Assembly (NCBI RefSeq): GCF_947648125.1
Contig: NZ_CANSMR010000015.1
Span: forward strand, 124,001 to 188,000
DNA: 64,000 nucleotides
Direction of reading: 5' to 3'
From: an uncultured Bradyrhizobium sp.
GTDB lineage: Bacteria; Pseudomonadota; Alphaproteobacteria; Rhizobiales; Xanthobacteraceae
Shown here in pieces: positions 50,742 through 58,096 of this stretch; the stretch's first letter is position 1; the number at the start of each line of letters is the position of its first letter. The position numbers and the translations under genes were made by a program. A model generated the notes under the pieces. It saw nothing but the letters and a program-made list of their open reading frames with translations. It was not told the DNA's origin and searched no databases.

Positions 50742-50819
50742 ATGCGCAACATCTGTTCCATGTCTTTGACCACCGCGACGACCAGCCTTGGCGGGTCGTC
50801 TCCTGGTCGCATGCGGTAA
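50742..50819 (+). CDS. Threonine-rich leader peptide (25 aa)
   Basis: ATG 50742 to TAA 50817-50819 encodes MRNICSMSLTTATTSLGGSS followed by PGRMR. Codons 10, 11, 13 and 14 are Thr (ACC, ACC, ACG, ACC at 50769-50774 and 50778-50783). The position, 96 bases ahead of a ThrRS-type gene and just before mutually exclusive hairpins, is that of a classical attenuation leader: slow decoding of Thr codons when charged tRNA-Thr is scarce would keep the terminator open. The product itself probably has no other role, though some rhizobial leader peptides act in trans. Confidence 0.75.
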   Translation: MRNICSMSLTTATTSLGGSSPGRMR

Positions 50820-50869
50820 CAGACTGCACAACCAGACAAGGCCCCGCCGGCGACGGACGGGGCTTTTTT
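50777..50869 (+). promoter_or_regulatory. Threonine-responsive transcription attenuator
   Basis: Three competing pairings can be drawn. 1:2 pairs GACGACC (50777-50783, over Thr codons 13-14) with GGTCGTC (50794-50800). 2:3 (antiterminator) pairs GGCGGG (50790-50795) with CCCGCC (50843-50848), extended by two G-U pairs. 3:4 (terminator) pairs GCCCCG (50841-50846) with CGGGGC (50858-50863), then six T. A ribosome stalled on the Thr codons would mask segment 1, free segment 2 and prevent the terminator. Free energies were not computed. Confidence 0.75.
50841..50869 (+). terminator. Intrinsic terminator of the thrS2 attenuator
   Basis: GCCCCG (50841-50846) pairs with CGGGGC (50858-50863); the inner CCG/CGG can extend the stem past one bulged A. 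Six T follow at 50864-50869. It lies between the leader stop and the ribosome site of the ThrRS-like gene, so it would cut transcription before that gene. Confidence 0.85.
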
Positions 50870-50915
50870 CATGCGCAAAACTCGTCCGCGCTGCTTCCAA
50901 TCAGGAGAGCATGCT

Positions 50916-52118
50916 ATGGACGATCTCGATCACAGAAGCCTCGGAACGCGTCTCGATCTTTGGCACATCCAGGAGGATGCGCCAGGGATGGTGTTCTGGC
51001 ATCCGCGTGGCAACACGCTTTATCGTGTCCTGGAGGACTACATCCGCCGCAAAATGCGCCGGTTGGGCTATGCAGAGGTGCGAACGCCCCAGCTGCTGCC
51101 CCGCGAGGTTTGGATTCAAAGCGGCCATTGGGAGAAATTCGGCGCGCACATGTTCGGCTTTGCCGACGGCGAGCGCGCAATGGCACTCAAGCCGATGTCC
51201 TGTCCCTGCCACGTCCAGATCTTCAACAAGCGCCTGCGCTCCTGGCGCGACCTGCCGCTGCGCTACGCCGAGTTCGGCATCTGCCACCGCGATGAGCCGT
51301 CAGGCTCCCTGCACGGGCTGATGCGCACGCGCGGCTTCGAGCAGGACGACGCCCATGTGTTCTGCCGCGAGCAGGACGTGCCCAATGAAGTCGCCCGCTT
51401 CGTTGCGCTGCTGTCGGAAGTCTATGCCGAGTTCGGCTTCCCGGCGCCTGAGGTGTCGCTCTCCACCCGGCCGGCTGCGCGCGCAGGTTCAGACGAATTA
51501 TGGGATTGGGCGGAAACGACCCTTGCCGCGGCCGCGCGCCCATGCGGCCTGTCGTACACGATCCAGCCCGGCGAAGGCGCCTTCTACGGGCCCAAGCTGG
51601 AGTTTGCGCTGCGCGATCGGCTGGGCCGATCCTGGCAATGCGGAACGGTTCAGCTCGACAGCGTTCTGCCGGGCTGTCTCGACGCGTCGTATGTCGGACC
51701 GGACGGCAATCGCGCGATCCCGGTAATGATCCACCATGCAGTGTTCGGTTCGATCGGTCGCTTCATCGCGATGCTGCTTGAACATCACGCCGGCGCGCTG
51801 CCGTTCTGGCTGTCGCCCGACCAGGTTGCGGTCGCGCCGATCTCGCGTGATCATTACGATTACGCGGTCAAGGTTCTCGATGCACTCGAAGCTCAAGGCA
51901 TCAGAGGCGTTCTGTTCGCCGGCGCCGACACGCTGTCGCGACGGATCGTTGCCGCGCATGAGGCGAGTATTCCTGTGGTGGCCGTCGTCGGGCAGCGTGA
52001 AGCGCAACAGGGCACCGTGAGCCTCCGCGAGCGCGTCGGGGCCGTTTCTGTTTTGCCGTTGGCTGACGCGGTCCGGGCGCTTCGACGGCGTGCTCGTCCG
52101 GGCCAGAACGCCGAGTGA
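50916..52118 (+). CDS. Short threonyl-tRNA synthetase lacking TGS and editing domains
   Basis: A 400-residue class II synthetase; bacterial ThrRS is usually about 640. It starts directly at the catalytic domain (DHRSLGTRLDLWHIQEDAPGMVFWHPRG), so the TGS and N2 editing domains are absent. The core keeps the zinc ligands C96 (KPMSCPCH), H147 (DDAHVF) and H273 (PVMIHHAV), motif 2 (EFGICHRDEPSGSLHGLMR) and a C-terminal anticodon-binding domain ending VVGQREAQQGTVSLRER. ATG 50916 has AGGAG 8 bases upstream. Expected activity: Thr-tRNA formation without serine proofreading. It is preceded by a threonine attenuator and is probably a second copy beside a full-length thrS elsewhere. Confidence 0.88.
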   Translation: MDDLDHRSLGTRLDLWHIQEDAPGMVFWHPRGNTLYRVLEDYIRRKMRRLGYAEVRTPQLLPREVWIQSGHWEKFGAHMFGFADGERAMALKPMSCPCHVQIFNKRLRSWRDLPLRYAEFGICHRDEPSGSLHGLMRTRGFEQDDAHVFCREQDVPNEVARFVALLSEVYAEFGFPAPEVSLSTRPAARAGSDELWDWAETTLAAAARPCGLSYTIQPGEGAFYGPKLEFALRDRLGRSWQCGTVQLDSVLPGCLDASYVGPDGNRAIPVMIHHAVFGSIGRFIAMLLEHHAGALPFWLSPDQVAVAPISRDHYDYAVKVLDALEAQGIRGVLFAGADTLSRRIVAAHEASIPVVAVVGQREAQQGTVSLRERVGAVSVLPLADAVRALRRRARPGQNAE

Positions 52119-52354
52119 ACTCGCTGCGCGTTGTCCGCTGTGCCGGGAGCTCCGCGGCCCAAACAAAGGGCCCCAGCGAGGGGGTACACGCTGAGGCCAG
52201 AGCAACTTGGTCACGCGATCCTAGACCTCGCCACGGCACTTTGCTTTGCTCCTTCGGAGTACCGGACTCATACGGAGCCGAAGACTGAACCTTATTGCTC
52301 TCTCGCGCGTATCCATGACGTCAGGATTTTGCCATTCTTCCTGGGGCTAGAACC

Positions 52355-52389
52355 AACGCCGCCCGTCGTATTTCAATGCGGGCGGCGTT
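52355..52389. terminator. 11-bp GC-rich hairpin downstream of thrS2
   Basis: AACGCCGCCCG (52355-52365) pairs perfectly with CGGGCGGCGTT (52379-52389) around a 13-base loop. It lies 237 bases after the ThrRS stop. There is no T run, so termination is only a possibility; it may also be a 3'-end stabilising structure. Confidence 0.45.
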
Positions 52390-52531
52390 GTGCGTTTCCG
52401 GCCTGCAACGAGACGCGACCCTGGCGTGCCGACGCAGCTGGATATTGATGAGAGTTCCCGACAGGAACCGGAACGGATATCAGCCGACGTGAGTTGGACA
52501 GCATGATCTTGAAGGATGGAGCGTCATCACA

Positions 52532-52639
52532 GTGAGCCGAAAAACCCTGCAGGCACGTTCAGAGCAGGCGCTCGTCGTCGTCATCCTCAGCACCGGCGCG
52601 CTGATCGCCTACCTCGGCCTAGCGCTTTCCAGGATATGA
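52532..52639 (+). CDS. Possible small single-TM protein (35 aa)
   Basis: A GTG at 52532 opens VSRKTLQARSEQALVVVILS... and ends ...LGLALSRI at a TGA (52637-52639). The middle is a good membrane helix (ALVVVILSTGALIAYLGLAL). GGATGGAG lies 11 bases upstream, slightly far. It has no recognised relatives; coding status is uncertain. Confidence 0.3.
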   Translation: MSRKTLQARSEQALVVVILSTGALIAYLGLALSRI

Positions 52640-52831
52640 GAGGTCTGCCCGGCGGCCAAGTCGCTGCGCATCGAAAGCCCGTAAGGCCCAATCACTGATT
52701 TGCCCGCCGGTGCAAACCTCCACCGCAAAAATATTTCGCTTTATCGGAAGTCAAACTCATCGCTCAGGGCCCATGGGCGATGACACCACGCAGTGACGGC
52801 GCGTCGCATCGCGCGAGAACCGTCCTCATCG

Positions 52832-52950
52832 TCGTCCTGGCGAAAGCCAGGACCCATTACCCCAAGTGCCCATTGTTGCGCGACGCTGGGGCCGCGATCC
52901 CGTTCATCACCGAACGCGGTGGTTATGGGTCCTGGCTTTCGCCAGGACGA
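52832..52950. repeat. Palindromic repeat (CGTCCTGGCGAAAGCCAGGAC family)
   Basis: TCGTCCTGGCGAAAGCCAGG starting at 52832 is mirrored by CCTGGCTTTCGCCAGGACGA ending at 52950. Each arm is itself a short hairpin, and the CCCATTACC/GGTTATGGG segments extend the pairing. This is a third family of dispersed intergenic palindromes in the window. Confidence 0.75.
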
Positions 52951-53133
52951 CTATTGGGGAGATCTCGAGTTCGTCTCTATCACCGTCACCCGGAGGAGCG
53001 CGGAATTGAAAGTTTGGCCGTGGCCGTGAGCCTGCTTTCGCAGGGACGACACCCCGCCGCCATCGTCGCATGCCTGCCGCACAAATCGAGGACATTGCCG
53101 CCCGCCCGCAATTCTCGTACACGGTTTCACGCA

Positions 53134-53760
53134 ATGACCTCGCAACTCTCTCCCGATTCCGTCGACGTGCTGCTGTTCGATATCGGCCGCGTCGTGCTCG
53201 ACATCAACTTCGAGAAGGTGATGGCGCACTGGGCGCAGCATGCCGGCTGCGCTCCGGCCGACCTCGCCACGCGCTTTGTCGTCGACGACAGCTTCAAGCA
53301 TCACGAGATCGGCCGGATCGACGACGCGGCGTTCTTCGCAAACCTGCGCCGGACGCTCGGCATCGACATCACCGATGCGCAGTTCCTCGAAGGCTGGAAT
53401 GCGATCTTCACCGGCGAGATGCCGGGGATCGCCCCCCTGCTCGCGACCGCCGCGAAGCGGATGCCGCTCTACGCCTTCTCCAACACCAATCCGGCCCATG
53501 TCGCGCATTTCTCGGTCATCCATGCCGAGCTGCTGAGCCATTTCCGCAACGTCTTCCTGTCCTCGACGATCGGCTTTCGGAAACCCGACGCCGAAGCCTA
53601 CGATCATGTGGTAAAAGCCATCGGCGTGCCGGCGTCGCGGATCCTGTTCTTCGACGACCTGGCCGCTAATATCGAAGGCGCGCGGGCGCGCGGCCTTCAT
53701 GCCATCCACGTGACATCGACGGATGACGTGGCGAGGGCTCTGACCGCACTTGGTATGTGA
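53134..53760 (+). CDS. HAD-superfamily phosphatase (YihX-like)
   Basis: A 208-residue HAD hydrolase: motif I LLFDIGRVVLDINFEK (nucleophile Asp, with Gly in place of the second Asp, as in YihX-type sugar phosphatases), motif II FSNTNPAHVAHF, motif III Lys in GFRKPDAEAYDH and motif IV FFDDLAANIEGARARG. I chose ATG 53134 because the HAD fold begins there; the upstream frame runs through the repeat. Substrate unknown; glucose-1-phosphate is one family example. moeA follows after 23 bases. Confidence 0.85.
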   Translation: MTSQLSPDSVDVLLFDIGRVVLDINFEKVMAHWAQHAGCAPADLATRFVVDDSFKHHEIGRIDDAAFFANLRRTLGIDITDAQFLEGWNAIFTGEMPGIAPLLATAAKRMPLYAFSNTNPAHVAHFSVIHAELLSHFRNVFLSSTIGFRKPDAEAYDHVVKAIGVPASRILFFDDLAANIEGARARGLHAIHVTSTDDVARALTALGM

Positions 53761-53783
53761 TTAGGAATTGAGGAGCTCTGAGC

Positions 53784-54995
53784 GTGGCCCTGATGCCGGT
53801 TGCCGATGCCCTGTCCGCCGTCCTCGCCGATGCCGACCCGCTGCCGGAGGAGATGGTCGCGCTCGATGCCGCCTACCACCGCACCCTGGCGCGCGACCTC
53901 GCCGCCCGGCGCACCCAGCCGCCGCAGCCGATGTCGGCGATGGACGGCTACGCCGTGCGCGCGGCCGACGCTGGTGATCTGAAGGCCCGGCTCAAAGTGA
54001 TCGGCGAAGTCGCCGCCGGCCGGCCGTTCGAGCGCCCGGTCGGCGCCGGCGAAGCGGTGCGGATCTTCACCGGCGGTGTGATCCCCCACGGCGCCGACGC
54101 CGTCATCATCCAGGAAGACACCGCGGTCGACGGCGACCACATCACGATCACCGAGCCAGCTGCCGCCGGACGGCACATCCGCCCCGCCGGCGTCGATTTC
54201 CGTGAGGGCGACGTGCTGCTCGCCGCCGGCAGCCGCCTCTCCGACCGCGCGCTGTCGCTGGCGGCCGCCATGAACTATCCGGACCTCGCGGTGCACCGCC
54301 GCCCGAAGGTCGCGGTGCTGGCGACTGGCGACGAGCTGGTGATGCCGGGCTCGCAGCCCGGCCCGGGCCAGATCGTCTATTCCAACGGCTACGCGCTGGG
54401 GGCGCTGGTGCGCGCCGAGGGCGCCGAGACCGTCGATCTCGGGGTTGCCGCCGACACGGTGGAAGCGACCACCGCCGGCATCCGCCGGGCCCGCGAGACC
54501 GGCGCCGACATCCTGATCACGACCGGCGGCGCCTCGGTCGGCGACCACGACCTGGTCAAGCAGTCGCTGGAGGCCGAGGGCGTCGAGATGACGTTCTGGC
54601 GGATCGCGATGCGGCCCGGCAAGCCGATGATGCATGGCCGGCTCGGCGCGATGCGGGTGATCGGCCTGCCCGGTAATCCGGTATCCTCCTATATCTGCGC
54701 CTTCCTGTTTCTGGTGCCGTTGATTCGGGCGCTGAGCGGCCGAAAAGCCGTCCATCATGTCCGCGCGAGCGCCCTGCTCGGCCGCGACCTCGCCGCCAAC
54801 GACCAGCGCGAGGACTATCTGCGCGCACGCCTCGAAGAGCGCGAGGACGGCACGCTGATCGCAACGCCTGTCATGCAGCAGGACTCGTCGTTGCTCGGGA
54901 ATCTCGCTGCGGCACGGGCACTTCTCGTGCGTCCGCCGTTTGCGCCTGCCGCCGTCAAAGGCAGCGAATGCGAGATCCTGACGCTGCCCGAGTGA
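53784..54995 (+). CDS. moeA: Molybdopterin molybdenumtransferase
   Basis: A 403-residue MoeA that inserts molybdate into adenylylated molybdopterin. Visible: PMSAMDGYAVRAAD, GEAVRIFTGGVIPHGADAVIIQED, VLATGDELVMPG, SNGYALGALV, TTGGASVGDHDLVK and GLPGNPVSS. GTG 53784 has GAGGAG 10 bases upstream; ATG 53793 is the alternative. In relatives it follows moaC directly; here a 16-kb block intervenes. Confidence 0.95.
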   Translation: MALMPVADALSAVLADADPLPEEMVALDAAYHRTLARDLAARRTQPPQPMSAMDGYAVRAADAGDLKARLKVIGEVAAGRPFERPVGAGEAVRIFTGGVIPHGADAVIIQEDTAVDGDHITITEPAAAGRHIRPAGVDFREGDVLLAAGSRLSDRALSLAAAMNYPDLAVHRRPKVAVLATGDELVMPGSQPGPGQIVYSNGYALGALVRAEGAETVDLGVAADTVEATTAGIRRARETGADILITTGGASVGDHDLVKQSLEAEGVEMTFWRIAMRPGKPMMHGRLGAMRVIGLPGNPVSSYICAFLFLVPLIRALSGRKAVHHVRASALLGRDLAANDQREDYLRARLEEREDGTLIATPVMQQDSSLLGNLAAARALLVRPPFAPAAVKGSECEILTLPE

Positions 54996-55057
54996 GGCTC
55001 TCACGGCCCGCCGACTGCGCGTTGCCGGTTACATTCACCGGAAATTAAGTGGTTGCG

Positions 55058-55072
55058 GAACACATATCGAAC
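55058..55072 (+). promoter_or_regulatory. LexA operator (alphaproteobacterial SOS box)
   Basis: GAAC-ACATATC-GAAC at 55058-55072 is an exact GAAC-N7-GAAC direct repeat, the inverse complement of the GTTC-N7-GTTC box recognised by alphaproteobacterial LexA. It lies about 155 bases before the lexA ATG. A weaker GTTC-N7-GTTT occurs just after it from 55084. Autorepression of lexA is the expected role. Confidence 0.8.
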
Positions 55073-55225
55073 ATATAGTGTCCGTTCATGATTTGTTTCG
55101 AGTACTGGTGTCTACAATTGGGAGGCCGCGAGGGAGCGCTCGTCATGAGCACCGTGCTCCTGAGGTCAGGCCCCGCCTGAAAGTCTCGGAATCGAACGAC
55201 GCTATCAACCGGGGGAATACTCGAG

Positions 55226-55930
55226 ATGCTCACGCGCAAACAGTACGAACTTCTGCGTTTCATCAATGAACGCCTGAAAGAGGCCGGCGTACCGCCCTCC
55301 TTCGACGAGATGAAGGATGCGCTCGACCTGCGCTCGAAGTCCGGTATCCACCGCCTGATCACTGCGCTGGAGGAGCGCGGCTTCATCCGCCGCCTGCCCA
55401 ACCGCGCCCGCGCCATCGAGGTCATCAAGCTGCCCGAGCTCTCGGCCGGCGGCGGCAACGGCCGCCGCGGCTTCACGCCGAGCGTCATCGAAGGCACCCT
55501 CGGCAAGCGCACCAGCACACCGCCGATCGCCGAGGACGACGGCAACCGTCCGGTCGCGGTCCCCGTGATGGGCCGGATCGCCGCCGGTACGCCGATCGAG
55601 GCGCTCCAGACCCGCAGCCACACCATCAGCGTGCCGCCCGACATGCTCGGCGCCGGCGAGCACTATGCGCTGGAAGTGCGCGGCGACTCGATGGTCGACG
55701 CCGGCATCCTCGACGGCGACATGGCGCTGATCCAGCGCAACGACGTCGCCAACACCGGCGACATCGTGGTGGCGCTGATCGACGAGGAGGAAGCCACCCT
55801 GAAGCGCTTCCGCCGCCGCGGCGCGTCGATCGCGCTGGAGCCGGCCAACACCGCCTATGAAGTGCGCATCCTGCCGCCGAACCGGGTCCGCATCCAGGGC
55901 AAGCTGATCGGCCTCTACCGCAAATACTGA
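55226..55930 (+). CDS. lexA: LexA repressor
   Basis: A 234-residue SOS repressor: N-terminal winged HTH ([44 protein letters not shown]), a linker, the Ala-Gly autocleavage site in [12 protein letters not shown], catalytic Ser in [14 protein letters not shown] and Lys in [12 protein letters not shown]. RecA filaments trigger self-cleavage. The alphaproteobacterial-length linker is present. Preceded by its own SOS box, and in the conserved moeA-lexA-comEC order. Confidence 0.97.
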   Translation: MLTRKQYELLRFINERLKEAGVPPSFDEMKDALDLRSKSGIHRLITALEERGFIRRLPNRARAIEVIKLPELSAGGGNGRRGFTPSVIEGTLGKRTSTPPIAEDDGNRPVAVPVMGRIAAGTPIEALQTRSHTISVPPDMLGAGEHYALEVRGDSMVDAGILDGDMALIQRNDVANTGDIVVALIDEEEATLKRFRRRGASIALEPANTAYEVRILPPNRVRIQGKLIGLYRKY

Positions 55931-56186
55931 ATTTCAAATACTTGCGGCGGCAGGGAACGAGCAACACATCGGATCGTTCCTTGAATGATAGCGTAACGTG
56001 CTGTTTGCCCGATGCGCTCCGATACCTCTCACGCAGCGTCGCGTGTTTGTGATTGGGGCGTTCGGCCGCCAGTCGTACAATCGCCCAGAAACGAGGAGAC
56101 ACTCGTTCGCTATCGTCCACTCTGGTAGAGGCCCTATGCCTCAAGGAGAGGCACGGGTCGCTACCCTCGAACAGAGGAGCCATCCG

Positions 56187-56615
56187 ATGTGTGACTATAG
56201 TCTGCACGCCGTGGCGTCGCGCCCCGCCATTGTTGGAGAGACGCTGATCACCACGACTTTCCGCGGCACGTCGACCCGCGGCTTTGCTTCGGAGAACGAT
56301 CCCACTGTCGCGGTCTGCATGCTGCCGGGCACCGAGCTCGCCTTCACCGAGAACGTTCGCTACGACAGCCGCTGGATCTGGACCAAGACGATGAACTTCC
56401 GCGTCGGCGTGTTCAACGAAGTCGAGCCCGACGTTCCCGATCGCCATCATGACGCGGTCGAATTCCCCGACGGCAGCCATGTGCTGGTGACCCAGCTCGT
56501 CGAGGGACAACGCGTCAGCGTGCTGCAATTGCCGGCACTACATCCGCCGGTCGAGCAGAAGCCGAAGGTTGTGGAGCGGCGGCCATCCGCATTTGCGTCG
56601 CTGTTTTTGGGTTGA
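56187..56615 (+). CDS. Conserved rhizobial protein of unknown function
   Basis: A 142-residue soluble protein beginning MCDYSLHAVASRPAIVGETL, followed by TTFRGTSTRGFASENDPTVAVCMLPGTELAF and a proline-rich C-terminus. I recall short proteins of this pattern (MCDYSLH...GTELAF) from many rhizobia, without function. ATG 56187 has AGAGGAGC immediately upstream at good spacing; the longer frame has none. It stands alone between lexA and a small conserved gene. Confidence 0.75.
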   Translation: MCDYSLHAVASRPAIVGETLITTTFRGTSTRGFASENDPTVAVCMLPGTELAFTENVRYDSRWIWTKTMNFRVGVFNEVEPDVPDRHHDAVEFPDGSHVLVTQLVEGQRVSVLQLPALHPPVEQKPKVVERRPSAFASLFLG

Positions 56616-56757
56616 ACGCATCGTCGCCGCGGAATGAGCTGTCCGGCGGCGAGTGACCTAAGCGATTTCGAGCGACCCCGGACGCAGGGTTCCGGGGCGC
56701 AGCTGGAGAATTGCGTCGGCGCGCGCCTTGGCGCATCATCGGGCACGGAGGACGTGC

Positions 56758-56988
56758 GTGGTGGTCGACAAGGTCACATGGCAAAAGGCTGGACGCGTCA
56801 CGGAGCCGGGCCGCTACATGTTCCGGTTCGGCTGGCTGACGGTGACGGCTGACGACCTGAAGGTCTGGGAGCAGTTTCCCGAGGCTTCCTTCACCCTCGT
56901 CAAGAAGCCCGACGCCGGCCCCGACTCCGACGAATACCATCTCGGCCTGTTTGAATTGCCGACCGGCCCCTCGCCCGACAACCGCTAA
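56758..56988 (+). CDS. Small conserved protein of unknown function (76 aa)
   Basis: From GTG 56758, with GGAGG 6 bases upstream, the frame gives VVVDKVTWQKAGRVTEPGRY followed by MFRFGWLTVTADDLKVWEQF and ends LPTGPSPDNR. The aromatic-rich first half looks like a small beta-sheet domain; no family name is certain. It converges on comEC and overlaps its stop by 4 bases (56985-56988). Confidence 0.65.
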   Translation: MVVDKVTWQKAGRVTEPGRYMFRFGWLTVTADDLKVWEQFPEASFTLVKKPDAGPDSDEYHLGLFELPTGPSPDNR

Positions 56989-58073
56989 TCCTCGCCCTGC
57001 AGATCGGTCTCGGCCGGCGTCGCGTCGACCGCGGGCCGCTGCGCCGTCGCGGGCGTGCGTAGCGTGGTCTCGCTCTCGCGATCGCCGGGAACCGCCGGCG
57101 ACCACGGCCGGTCGATCCCGCCGGGCTTGACCGCATCGATGGCGTAGCCGTCCCTGATGCGCCGCAGCACCAGCGCGCCGTGGCGCCGCAACCGCTCCGC
57201 ATCGATCACCGAGGCCGCGCAGCCCCGCGGCGCCGGCCGCGCGGTCACGATCAGCGCCGCCCGCTCGCAATCATCAGTCAGCGCCTCGGGCCTTGTCGCC
57301 AGCGCGACGAAGGCGCCGCCGGGACCTTGCGTCACGCAGCCGCTCGGATCGCAGGAGACGCCCTCGCCGAGCGACGCGTCCGTGGCGGTCCGCGCATCGG
57401 CGTCGGCCGCCAGCCACTCCTTGACGAGGAAGGCGTCCTTCGCACTGTGCATCAGATGCAGCCGCCCGTCGCCGCCCCGTACCGCGACGTTGCGGCCGTC
57501 GGCGGAGACCAGCACGTCCGGCTGCGGCACTAGGATCGCCCAGACCGAGGCGACCACCAGTAGCACCGCACCCGACCAGCGCAGCGGCGTGCGCAACAGC
57601 CCGAGCAGGATGAGGCCGGCGCTTGCCACGATCATCGGCCCGACCCCGAACGCCGCCATCCGGCCGACCGCGCCGGGTAGCGCCGCGACCCATTGTGTCA
57701 CCAGGATCATCCAGTCGATGCCAAACCCCATGATCGCCCAGAACACGCCGTCGAAGCCGAACGGCATGGCGAGGAGCCCGAGCAGGCCGGCCGGCATCAC
57801 GACCGCCGACACCACGGGCATCGCCGCGAGGTTCGCCAGCAGCCCGTAGGGCGTGACGCGGTGGAAATGGAACGCGGCGTAGGGCGTCGTCGCGAGCCCC
57901 GCCACCAGCGAGGCCAACATCAGCATCGTGAGCTCACGCCCGCCCCACAGCGCGACCCGCGCGGTCGCCGAATGATCGGGCGACGCCAGCAGGTTCGGCA
58001 GCCCGATCTGCACCAGCGCCACCAGCCCGAGCGTCGCCGCAAACGACATCTGGAAGCTCGTTTTCGAAGTCAA
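56985..58073 (-). pseudogene. comEC: 3' half of comEC, cut off by the integrated element
   Basis: The readable part (362 codons to a TTG at 58073) begins TSKTSFQMSFAATLGLVALV. SFQMSFAA is a mid-protein motif of the ComEC membrane channel, so roughly the first half (N-terminal domain and first helices) is missing. Six or more helices and the C-terminal region to LQGED remain. Upstream of 58073 the frame hits a stop at about 58090 and then the integrase gene. ComEC moves DNA across the inner membrane in transformation; the gene should be inactive unless the element excises. Confidence 0.85.
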
Positions 58074-58096
58074 ATATCGTTCGTTAATTCAACAGC
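58058..58096. other. Junction of comEC with the integrated element (attachment site side)
   Basis: Between the last recognisable comEC codons (SFQMS, 58040-58058) and the stop of the integrase gene (58097) lie about 40 bases, AT-richer than comEC. The recombination core must lie at or just inside this stretch. The partner site is beyond the window, so the exact core cannot be read off. Confidence 0.6.

Larger units (their letters stand above)
52119..53133. other. Kilobase of mostly non-coding sequence after thrS2
   Basis: It holds a hairpin (52355-52389), one doubtful 35-codon frame (52532-52639) and a palindromic repeat (52832-52950), each listed separately. Between 52640 and 52830 nothing stands out. 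Near 53030 a shorter CTGCTTTCGCAGGGACGAC looks like a partial copy of the repeat arm. Longer frames across this region have no ribosome sites or recognisable products. Confidence 0.5.

Noticed and set aside
49938-50819. 293-codon frame covering the NarL regulator and ending with the leader peptide
   Set aside because: The first part is out of frame with the regulator; only its last 25 codons, from ATG 50742, are meaningful as the leader peptide.
55998-56186. N-terminal extension of the MCDYSLH protein from 55998
   Set aside because: AGAGGAGC at good spacing before ATG 56187 and loss of protein-like character upstream support the shorter form.
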